This document shows positions 17,722-24,000 of a stretch of 64,000 nt of DNA, piece by piece (position 1 is the stretch's first letter; the number at the start of each line of letters is the position of its first letter). The stretch covers positions 1,860,001 through 1,924,000 of the forward strand of contig NZ_AP024109.1 of the NCBI RefSeq assembly GCF_016591715.1. Reading direction: 5' to 3'. Source of the stretch: Mesorhizobium sp. J8. Lineage in GTDB: Bacteria > Pseudomonadota > Alphaproteobacteria > Rhizobiales > Rhizobiaceae. Position numbers and translations under genes: made by a program. The notes under the pieces are model-generated. The model was not told the origin of the DNA, searched no databases, and saw only the letters and a list, made by a program, of their open reading frames with translations.

Positions 17722-17880
17722 TTTGCGTCGTGTAAACCCACGGTGACGAGCTACGCGCGCGATCTTATCGGCTTGATAGCGAGCGATGCGAACCCACACT
17801 CCGCTGGGCGCGGCTGCTCGAAGAACGATCTTCCCGATGGCCTGGACCTCGTCGCTCGAATCCCTTGATGGGGAATGGCT

Positions 17881-17905
17881 GGAACATAGGAGATCGCTGG
17901 CAGTT
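17881..17905 (+). promoter_or_regulatory. EcfG-like promoter
   Basis: GGAAC, 16 nt, AGTT; 154 nt before the ATG at 18060, a longer leader than usual in this region. Confidence 0.5.
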
Positions 17906-18059
17906 GGGGTTCGCTTCAGACGCCGTTGCAGGCGTCTGGTGAAGACGGGTGGGCAACACCTCGTCGGCCCGCGCCTGTCCCTCGCAGGCGTGGGCTTCGG
18001 TCACGGCAGATTTGCCGCGCCACGGTGCGGGATGCACCGCAAGAACACAGGAGACAGCA

Positions 18060-18491
18060 ATGAAGCATCAGACGTCATACGAACTGCAATCGGTAGCGGT
18101 CGTCGACCGGCTTGGATTGATCCCCCTTGCAACGAGAAGGCAGCGGATCGAGCGGTGGGCGGAACTGCTGGAACGCAATCCCCTGCGCTGCCTGTCTGCG
18201 CTGACGGGCACCGAATATGTCGATCCTGAGGTCCGTGAACGGGTGCGGGCGGACGGATCGCCGCTCGCGGTTGCGTTCGATGACCCGCTGCTGCGCGCGG
18301 CCGGGTTGCAATCGGACACCTATGGCGAGGCGAAGCGCTTCTTCGAACTTTCCGATTGGCAATTGCATGACGTGGTCTGCAGCTGCCATGCCGGCGCGAC
18401 GATGCAGGCCAGTTGGGCTGCTGCGCGGGTTCGCCGGATCGTAGATGGCAGCCGAATTCTCGCCTGGCTCAGAAGCCGCTTTACGCATTGA
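18060..18491 (+). CDS. Conserved hypothetical protein
   Basis: A 143-residue soluble protein starting MKHQTSYELQSVAVVDRL, with AGGAGACAGCA before the ATG. The first half contains RRQRIERWAELLERNP and the C-terminal half has SDWQLHDVVCSCHAG, with two close cysteines and a histidine that might bind a metal. No signal peptide or membrane segment. Not recognised. Its position and upstream box suggest a general-stress protein. Confidence 0.75.
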   Translation: MKHQTSYELQSVAVVDRLGLIPLATRRQRIERWAELLERNPLRCLSALTGTEYVDPEVRERVRADGSPLAVAFDDPLLRAAGLQSDTYGEAKRFFELSDWQLHDVVCSCHAGATMQASWAAARVRRIVDGSRILAWLRSRFTH

Positions 18492-18544
18492 GGAAGACTG
18501 GTCGTCCGGCGAGCGCAGGTCGCCGGCGGCTCTGTTGCCTATGA

Positions 18545-19144
18545 TCAATGCAGCAAGGAGGCTCCGCGCAGCTGCGCTATCCTGCGCATGATGGTGTTCA
18601 GCCAGTCGGCGATGGACGAGCCCTCCGGCCTCTTGTCCAAATCCTCAAGCGCCTGTTCCAAAGTATGCTCCACAAGACGATCGGAAGCGCCGGCATCGTC
18701 CAGCAACAGGCGCGCGGTGAGCCGGAGCTTGGGCAGCAGCGCGACGACGTCCTCCATCGGGGATGCCGGCTGCGCAATAGTCACTGGCTCTGTGGAGGGT
18801 TCCTGGAACAGCGCATCGACGACGGCGGCGGGGCTCGACGACTTGCTCAGGCTACTTGCAAAACGCAAATGCTCGGGGATGGCGATCTCGTCATATCCGC
18901 TGAAGAAGACGAAAGGCACGTTGCGCAGCATCAGTTCGTCCGCAATCGGGAAAACCTTACGGCCGTGCAGGTCGATGTCCAGGATCGCGGCCTCAGCTGT
19001 CTTTGCATGCTGCTCGGCCTGCTCCACCGTCGCCGCCGGCCCGAGGATGATGGCCCCCAAGTCGGCGAAGAAGGCCGCGAGATCGCTAGCGAGCAGCCAC
19101 TCGTCTTCCGCGATCAAGAGGTGAAGTCCCCTGAGGTTTCGCAC
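18545..19144 (-). CDS. Receiver domain fused to a C-terminal sigma-region-2-like domain (reversed PhyR-like order)
   Basis: A 199-residue protein. The start is the GTG at 19144, with AAGGAA five nt upstream; no ATG lies near. Residues 5-115 are a receiver: E13-D14-E15, phosphoacceptor D56 (AILDIDLHG), S82 (FFSGYD) and K101 without the usual following proline. Residues 131-190 (VALLPKLRLTARLLL, LVEHTLEQAL, WLNTIMRR) align by eye with the start of EcfG-type sigma factors (ALIPALRRFA, LVQETLLKAL, WLFTIMRN). PhyR has sigma-like first and receiver last; here the order is reversed and no region 4 is present. A consensus EcfG box precedes it. Inferred role: antagonist or decoy in the NepR/EcfG switch. 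Confidence 0.85.
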   Translation of the reverse strand: MRNLRGLHLLIAEDEWLLASDLAAFFADLGAIILGPAATVEQAEQHAKTAEAAILDIDLHGRKVFPIADELMLRNVPFVFFSGYDEIAIPEHLRFASSLSKSSSPAAVVDALFQEPSTEPVTIAQPASPMEDVVALLPKLRLTARLLLDDAGASDRLVEHTLEQALEDLDKRPEGSSIADWLNTIMRRIAQLRGASLLH

Positions 19145-19252
19145 ACGAGTTCCTTCAGTTCGCGTTCCGACGTGGTGAGACCGCAGTCGTAGAATCGTGC
19201 CCTGCCGACAGCGGCGCGCATGACAATGAGGTCGCAGGGAAGCCAGATGTAG

Positions 19253-19277
19253 AACGCGGCGGCAGGTGAACTGTTCC
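19253..19277 (-). promoter_or_regulatory. Consensus EcfG promoter of the receiver/sigma-like gene
   Basis: Minus strand GGAAC (19277-19273), 16 nt, CGTT (19256-19253): an exact match to the consensus. It lies 108 nt before the GTG at 19144, leaving a leader of roughly 100 nt. Confidence 0.75.
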
Positions 19278-19317
19278 GGCCGTTCGCCGCATGCGCTTCG
19301 ATCCATCCGACACGCAT

Positions 19318-19342
19318 GGAACCATTCCGCCGGCCTGCGGTT
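19318..19342 (+). promoter_or_regulatory. EcfG-like promoter
   Basis: GGAAC, 16 nt, GGTT; 35 nt before the ATG at 19378. Divergent partner of 19253-19277. Confidence 0.65.
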
Positions 19343-19377
19343 CGGCACGGGGCGGGAGCTCGACCAGGAACATGATC

Positions 19378-19572
19378 ATGACATCGCACGGCGAAGCTTC
19401 CAGGGACGACAACGAGCACGAGAATGCCGAACGTGTCCGCGACCTCGCGGAAAGAGCAGGAATTCCAAGCGGATTGGCGCTGGCGCTGATCCTGAAATAC
19501 GGCAACGATCCGGAGGTGCTCGATCGCGAGGCGGCAAAGCTGAAGCGCGATGCGGAGAACGCCGGCAGATAG
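19378..19572 (+). CDS. Small hydrophilic hypothetical protein
   Basis: A 64-residue charged helical protein (AERVRDLAERAGIPSG..., DREAAKLKRDAENAGR). The second of two ATGs (19378) is preferred because it is 8 nt from AGGA. It is the first gene of a two-gene unit with the membrane protein at 19589. The middle (IPSGLALALILKYGNDPEVL) resembles short helical motifs of small rhizobial stress proteins, but I do not recognise a named family. Confidence 0.75.
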   Translation: MTSHGEASRDDNEHENAERVRDLAERAGIPSGLALALILKYGNDPEVLDREAAKLKRDAENAGR

Positions 19573-19588
19573 GAGCAGGAGCTGCCTC

Positions 19589-20191
19589 GTGCTGGCCGAC
19601 CCGATGGTCCTCATCCTGATGTATTTTGTCCTGCCGGTTTGGCTGATCGCGGGCTTTGCCGACTGGCTCTGTCATCGTGCGACCCATATCGAATCCACGA
19701 CCGGCGCGAAGGAATCGCTGATCCACCTCCTGATGTTCGTCGAGGTCGGCATTCCATTGCTTGCCGCCATGTTCCTCGAGGTGAACGCCCTGGTCATCGC
19801 TGTTATGATCGTCGCTTTCTTCGTCCATGAAGCGACGGCGATGTGGGATGTGCGCTACGCGACCACGGCGCGCACGGTCGGCCCCATCGAGCAGCATATC
19901 CACAGCTTCCTGGAAATGATCCCGCTGATGGGCCTGGTCAGTGTCGTGTCTTTGCATTGGGGGCAGTTTCTGGCGCTGTTCGGAACTGGAACCGAAAGGG
20001 CGCGCTTCGATCTCGCCTGGAAGCAGGAGCAACTGCCGGTGACATATGTCGCCATCGTCATGCTCGTCATCGCGCTCTTCGAGTTGCTGCCCTATGTGGA
20101 GGAGTTCTTCAGAGGCCTGCGCGCCAATGCAGGCCGGCTCGTGCCCGCCAAGGCCAGGCGGCGCGAGGCCGGCGATACCGCCATCCGGTGA
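19589..20191 (+). CDS. Multi-pass membrane protein with conserved-looking histidines
   Basis: A 200-residue integral membrane protein, five likely helices. The GTG at 19589 follows CAGGAG with 7 nt spacing, only 16 nt after the previous stop. Histidines sit near helix ends in patterns such as WLCHRATHIE, FFVHEATAMWD and EQHIHSFLEMIP. These are reminiscent of the histidine boxes of membrane di-iron or haem proteins, but no named family is evident. The C-terminus is cytoplasmic and arginine-rich. Being EcfG-linked, a membrane stress role is plausible. Confidence 0.8.
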   Translation: MLADPMVLILMYFVLPVWLIAGFADWLCHRATHIESTTGAKESLIHLLMFVEVGIPLLAAMFLEVNALVIAVMIVAFFVHEATAMWDVRYATTARTVGPIEQHIHSFLEMIPLMGLVSVVSLHWGQFLALFGTGTERARFDLAWKQEQLPVTYVAIVMLVIALFELLPYVEEFFRGLRANAGRLVPAKARRREAGDTAIR

Positions 20192-20207
20192 GGTGTACGT
20201 CCTCTTC

Positions 20208-20357
20208 TCAGCCGTTCTGGTCGATCGCGTGCGGCGATGGCTGCTGGGCACCGCCGGCAGGACGCCCGCCGTTCTGGCCAGCCCAAACCCAGAGGGCGAC
20301 CAGAACGATCACCAGAATGCCGAGCCCAATTGCAATAGGACGCATCCCCGGCTTCAT
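20208..20357 (-). CDS. Single-helix membrane microprotein
   Basis: A 49-residue protein (MKPGMRPIAIGLGILVIVLVALWVWAG at its N-terminal part, one transmembrane helix at about 8-26) with a Gly/Pro/Gln-rich tail. Its ATG at 20357 overlaps the stop of the DUF2934 gene as ATGA, which argues that it is real and translationally coupled. Function unknown. Confidence 0.7.
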   Translation of the reverse strand: MKPGMRPIAIGLGILVIVLVALWVWAGQNGGRPAGGAQQPSPHAIDQNG

Positions 20358-20557
20358 CCGCCTGGCCGGTTGGCGGCCGGGTCCGAGCCGACCCCAACCG
20401 CGGGATCGGGCGTCACCGGACCGCGCTCGGCTTCCGAACCTTCCGACTCGATCTCCTGGACGGCCTGGTCCCAGTGTTCCTGCTGGCGGCCCTCGGGGCG
20501 GCCTTCCCGCTCCCATATCTCGTGTGCGCGTTGCCTGATGCGTTCTTCCCTGTCCAT
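20354..20557 (-). CDS. DUF2934 protein
   Basis: A 67-residue soluble protein. The N-terminal 40 residues (RIRQRAHEIWEREGRPEGR, then HWDQA) are the DUF2934 signature, a short helical motif very common in rhizobial small proteins, of unknown role. The rest is Pro/Gly-rich. The ATG at 20557 follows AGGAG with 6 nt spacing. It is first in a two-gene unit with the 49-residue membrane protein, behind an EcfG-like box. Confidence 0.88.
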   Translation of the reverse strand: MDREERIRQRAHEIWEREGRPEGRQQEHWDQAVQEIESEGSEAERGPVTPDPAVGVGSDPAANRPGG

Positions 20558-20597
20558 GCCCGGCTCCTCTTGCGGCTGAGTTGTACTGCCCGCGCCT

Positions 20598-20622
20598 AAT
20601 CGAATGCCGGGAGGTTTGTTCC
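20598..20622 (-). promoter_or_regulatory. EcfG-like promoter
   Basis: Minus strand GGAAC (20622-20618), 16 nt, GATT (20601-20598); 40 nt before the ATG at 20557. Confidence 0.5.
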
Positions 20623-20653
20623 CTTGGCAGCTTGGCTCATGCTGCGCGGAGAT

Positions 20654-20678
20654 TGGAACGCCGTCCTCGCACCGTTGT
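20654..20678 (+). promoter_or_regulatory. EcfG-like promoter
   Basis: GGAAC, 16 nt, TGTT; 28 nt before the ATG at 20707. Divergent partner of 20598-20622. Confidence 0.6.
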
Positions 20679-20706
20679 TATCTTCCATCCAACCGGAGAT
20701 GAAATC

Positions 20707-21021
20707 ATGAAGGACATCCAGAACCGCCGCGAGACGGGCGCCAGGAAATATCCGGCGAACACCGATCCGGATCCGAGCGAGGAATTTTCGCAGGACGCCG
20801 CCAGCAACGACAGACCTCACGTCGATCCAGGCCTCAGCCGCAAACAGGGGGAGGTCGAGGACAAGACCCATCAATCGGACGGCCGCAATCCGCCGCGGCA
20901 GCCGACGCCAAGCCCGGCGACCGAAAAGAGCTCAGGCGCTGGCCCGGCAGTCGCAGAACATTCCAAGGACGCCAAAGCGCCCCGGAGCGGGCGTCAGCCC
21001 GGCGCGTATGTGAAGGAATGA
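20707..21021 (+). CDS. Disordered hydrophilic protein
   Basis: A 104-residue protein rich in Pro, Asp, Glu, Lys and Gly with almost no hydrophobic core (MKDIQNRRETGARKYPANTD...). The ATG at 20707 follows CGGAGATGAAATC. The composition recalls hydrophilin-like desiccation or osmotic-stress proteins, but no named family is recognised. It has its own EcfG-like box. Confidence 0.7.
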   Translation: MKDIQNRRETGARKYPANTDPDPSEEFSQDAASNDRPHVDPGLSRKQGEVEDKTHQSDGRNPPRQPTPSPATEKSSGAGPAVAEHSKDAKAPRSGRQPGAYVKE

Positions 21022-21230
21022 ACCGCGCCGCCGACGTCGTTGAATATTGCTGTGACTTCCAAGTTCGAGACTGGTCGCCGTCGATGATCCGGCGGCGGAT
21101 GGTGAGGCTCTGGGACGTCTGAAGCCGCCGCAATCATGGCGGATCGGCTTCCCTGACGGCGAATGTCCTGACGAGCCTGCTCTGCGTCCTGCTGACAGCG
21201 GGACGTGGCCGGCCAGCCGTGTCGCAAGAC

Positions 21231-21265
21231 GACCGGACGCCCGCCTTCCAGGCGGGCGTCCGGTC
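21231..21265 (-). terminator. Perfect 16-bp hairpin downstream of the Asn/Thr-rich protein gene
   Basis: Arms GACCGGACGCCCGCCT (21231-21246) and AGGCGGGCGTCCGGTC (21250-21265) are exact complements around a TCC loop. It lies 16 nt past the stop of the minus-strand gene ending at 21282. There is no long T-run, so it may protect the 3' end as well as terminate. Confidence 0.6.
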
Positions 21266-21281
21266 GCGTAAAGGCTAGGGT

Positions 21282-21587
21282 TTACTTGTTGCAATTCTGC
21301 GTGTCGGACGTGGTGTTCCCGCTTGCCGTGTTGTTCTGGATGTCGTTTCCGGCTGCGTCCTTGCACCGGTCGCCGATGCCGCCGGACCCGTTTGTCGTCG
21401 TGCTGTTCGTGGCGTTCGGGTCGACCGTGCCGCCATTGCCGTTGTTGTTCATGCCGTTGGTCCCGGTCGTGGTGCCCGTGTTGTTGGCGCCGGTCCCATT
21501 GCCGGAACCACCGGAACCGCTCGATTGGGCCATTGCGGATGTAGCCAGGACAATTGCGACAGCCGAAGCCGAGAGAAGCTTAATCAT
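21282..21587 (-). CDS. Secreted Asn/Thr/Gly-rich low-complexity protein
   Basis: A 101-residue protein with a clear signal peptide (MIKLLSASAVAIVLATSAMA, cleavage near residue 20). The mature part is Gly/Asn/Thr/Ser repeats (GTGANNTGTTTGTNGMNNN) ending in a segment with two cysteines (DRCKDAAGND ... TQNCNK) that could form one disulfide. The ATG at 21587 has AGGAGACATCCCC upstream. It is probably periplasmic or extracellular. I do not recognise a family, though similar short secreted proteins occur in rhizobia. Confidence 0.8.
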   Translation of the reverse strand: MIKLLSASAVAIVLATSAMAQSSGSGGSGNGTGANNTGTTTGTNGMNNNGNGGTVDPNATNSTTTNGSGGIGDRCKDAAGNDIQNNTASGNTTSDTQNCNK

Positions 21588-21629
21588 GGGGATGTCTCCT
21601 GTTTGATCGCCTGATTGCGATACGTTTCA

Positions 21630-21654
21630 AACAAGAGACTCCTGCCAATGTTCC
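21630..21654 (-). promoter_or_regulatory. EcfG-like promoter
   Basis: Minus strand GGAAC (21654-21650), 16 nt, TGTT (21633-21630); 42 nt before the ATG at 21587. Confidence 0.65.
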
Positions 21655-21738
21655 GCTTGAGCTATGCACGAGTTGCAATTTGTTTGCTGTTTGTTTGTGG
21701 AAGATGCAACGTCTTATCTACCATAAGAACGAATGGAA

Positions 21739-21942
21739 TTACTTGTTGGTACGCATCTTCTGGCGTGGGTTGATTCCGCCTGCCTCGGTGGTGTCGTTTT
21801 CGACATCTCCCTCGACGGTGTTCTCACCGTGCTCCAGTTCGTCGCCTTCCTTGATGGTGCCCTTGGAGGTGCCGATGCCAGGATCGTTCCCCAGGTCGGC
21901 GTTGCTCGGTTTTTTCGATTTCGGGTGCTGGTTTCCGCTCAT
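21739..21942 (-). CDS. Small disordered acidic protein
   Basis: A 67-residue hydrophilic protein (MSGNQHPKSKKPSNADLGND...) rich in Gly, Asn, Glu and Lys, with no hydrophobic core. GAGGAA lies five nt before the ATG at 21942, and an EcfG-like box 25 nt upstream makes expression likely. No family recognised; the composition is hydrophilin-like. Confidence 0.72.
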   Translation of the reverse strand: MSGNQHPKSKKPSNADLGNDPGIGTSKGTIKEGDELEHGENTVEGDVENDTTEAGGINPRQKMRTNK

Positions 21943-21967
21943 GGACGTTCCTCGCTGTATCTTTCCA

Positions 21968-21992
21968 AACCGGAGGTGGCGCTGAATGTTCC
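21968..21992 (-). promoter_or_regulatory. EcfG-like promoter
   Basis: Minus strand GGAAC (21992-21988), 16 nt, GGTT (21971-21968); 25 nt before the ATG at 21942. It sits immediately downstream of the Pcm/esterase stop at 21997. Confidence 0.65.
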
Positions 21993-21996
21993 GGCG

Positions 21997-23988
21997 TCAA
22001 ACGCCGAATGGATAGGTTTCGGGTACGCCTTCGGCCGCGTGCTCGGGTCCGAGCGGCGTGACTGCGCTGGTTTCATCGAACCAGACGAAGGCGTCGAACT
22101 GCCGCGCAAGCGAAGCGTCGGCATAGTGGCTGTGCAACTCTGTTTCCGGCCGGTAGATCACGCCGATGAAGCGCTCCAGACGGCGCTCGGTCAGACGGTC
22201 GCGCAGCTTCGGGTCGCGCCCGAGGTCAAGCAGGAACCGGCCGATGCCGGCGTCGTGGCAGAGCCGCTCGTAGCTGTCCTCGCGCGAAGGCCGCACCGAC
22301 TTGATTTCCATCTCGCCGTCCCAGTCGGTCGCCGCGGCGACAGTGCCTGCATGCGTGCCGAAACCGATGAGCGCCGCGGCATCGCCGAAGCGCTGGCGGC
22401 AGAGCTGGCCGATATTCACTTCCTCGCGCGAGATTCCCATTTCGGTGTAACGCGCATCGCCGATATGGGAGTTGTGCGCCCATACCACGGCTTTGGCGTT
22501 CGGTCCCCGCGCGTCGAGAATGCGCTCCAGCGTTTCGAACATATGCGTGTCGCGCAAATTCCAGGACTGAGATCCGCCATAGTACATGGTGCGGTAGTAA
22601 CGCTCGGCGGAGGCAATGAGCCGGGCGTTCTGCGCGGCATCGAAAAGTTCCTCGCCGTCCTCGCCGGCATGATCGAGCTGCCTTGCAAGCATGTCGCGGC
22701 ATTGTTCGAGGACAGCTTCCTCGCATTCGCGATAGCCTTTGGTCAGCGCGGCCCGGGCATAGGTCGACGGTTCGGTCTGCCACGGCGTCAGGCAGCCATA
22801 GCGCTCCCGCGCAACCTTTGCCGCTTCCGGGTCGACACGGTCGAGATAGTCCAGGACGGCGGCGATCGAGCCGCGCATGTTGTAGATATCGAGGCCATGG
22901 AAGCCTGCTTGCGGCTGGAACGCCTTGACCTTGTCATTGTGCCCGCGCAGCCATTCCACGAATGCCGCGACGTCGGTGTTGCGCCACATCCAGGTGGGAA
23001 AGCGCTGGAACGGTCGGGCGGCGCCGGACGAGGCGCCGCGGCCGCGGACATAGCGGTCGATCGCGGCGGCATCGGGCCAATCGGCCTCGACCGCAACGAT
23101 GGTGAAGCCGTGCCTCTCGATCAGCCTTTTGCTGATCGCCGCGCGCGCCCGGTAGAATTCGGACGTGCCGTGGCTGGCCTCGCCGAGCAGGACAATCCGC
23201 CGGTCCGCGAACCGGTCGAACGCTTCGGCAAAGGCGGGATCGTCGAAGTCGGAAAGCGGCTCGGCCGCTGCCGCGATCATCTCCGGCAGGCTGCGCGGGC
23301 GGGCAAGCGGTATCGCGCGCGCAATTCCTGGGCGGCTCTCCTCGCGCCAGCCCTGTTCGCCGATCAACGGGACGAAGCGCACCCCGCCGAAATCCTCCTC
23401 GCTGTAAGTCGATGCGCCGGTGCGAGTTACCTTGAGCAGCCGCTGTTCGTCCGGATCGTCGCCCACAGGGATGACCAGCCTGCCCCCGACATCGAGCTGC
23501 TGCTGCAAGGCTAGTGGGGCGCCCGGTCCGCTCGCTGCGACCACGATGGCATCGAAGGGCGCCGCTTCCGGCCAGCCTTTGGTGCCGTCACCGGTCCGAA
23601 CGTCGATGTTGCCATAGCCTAGCTTTTGAAAGCGCCGCCGTGCTGTCTCGGCCAACGCCGCATGCCGTTCGATCGTGTAGACATGGTCGACGATGCGGCT
23701 CATGACCGCGGCCGCGTAGCCGGATCCCGTGCCAACTTCGAGCACCTGGTCGCCCGGGCGGATCTGCGCCATTTCCAGCATGAAGGCGACGATGTAGGGC
23801 TGCGATATGGTCTGCCCCTCCGCAATCGGCAATGGTCCGTCCTCATAGGCGAATTCTTCGTAGCCAGGATCGACGAAGGCTTCGCGGGGGACCTCGCGCA
23901 TCGCCGCCAGGATTTCCCGATCACGGATGCCGCGACGACCGAGATGAACATCGACCATCCGACGGCGCTCGCGGGAAAGATCGAGCAT
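21997..23988 (-). CDS. Protein-L-isoaspartate methyltransferase fused to an erythromycin-esterase-like domain
   Basis: A 663-residue two-domain protein. Residues 1-215 are a Pcm-type methyltransferase (AFVDPGYEEFAYEDGPLPI and the SAM motif LEVGTGSGYAAAV near 83-95), which would repair isoaspartyl damage in aged proteins. Residues about 225-640 are an EreA/ChaN-like domain with GEASHGTSEFYRAR and VWAHNSHIGDARYTEMG, carrying the conserved His/Glu residues. No resistance function should be assumed; this fusion occurs in rhizobial stress loci. It lies 12 nt after the TPP enzyme gene and is almost certainly co-transcribed with it. The ATG follows AGGAGA. Confidence 0.93.
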   Translation of the reverse strand: MLDLSRERRRMVDVHLGRRGIRDREILAAMREVPREAFVDPGYEEFAYEDGPLPIAEGQTISQPYIVAFMLEMAQIRPGDQVLEVGTGSGYAAAVMSRIVDHVYTIERHAALAETARRRFQKLGYGNIDVRTGDGTKGWPEAAPFDAIVVAASGPGAPLALQQQLDVGGRLVIPVGDDPDEQRLLKVTRTGASTYSEEDFGGVRFVPLIGEQGWREESRPGIARAIPLARPRSLPEMIAAAAEPLSDFDDPAFAEAFDRFADRRIVLLGEASHGTSEFYRARAAISKRLIERHGFTIVAVEADWPDAAAIDRYVRGRGASSGAARPFQRFPTWMWRNTDVAAFVEWLRGHNDKVKAFQPQAGFHGLDIYNMRGSIAAVLDYLDRVDPEAAKVARERYGCLTPWQTEPSTYARAALTKGYRECEEAVLEQCRDMLARQLDHAGEDGEELFDAAQNARLIASAERYYRTMYYGGSQSWNLRDTHMFETLERILDARGPNAKAVVWAHNSHIGDARYTEMGISREEVNIGQLCRQRFGDAAALIGFGTHAGTVAAATDWDGEMEIKSVRPSREDSYERLCHDAGIGRFLLDLGRDPKLRDRLTERRLERFIGVIYRPETELHSHYADASLARQFDAFVWFDETSAVTPLGPEHAAEGVPETYPFGV

Positions 23989-24000
23989 CGGAATTCTCTC

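Larger units (their letters stand above)
17426..18059. other. 634-nt gene-free region with two or three promoters and a hairpin
   Basis: I see no convincing protein gene here. It holds an EcfG-like box for the CheB gene (17511-17535), one on the plus strand (17618-17642), a long hairpin (17681-17721) and the box for the gene at 18060 (17881-17905). Frames of 60-90 codons across it lack ribosome sites and have shadow-like composition. Confidence 0.6.

Noticed and set aside
22191..22783. Long antisense frames inside the Pcm-esterase, TPP-enzyme, oxidase and synthetase genes
   Set aside because: They mirror strongly coding frames, are Arg/Ala/Pro-rich and have no start signals; they are GC-driven shadows.
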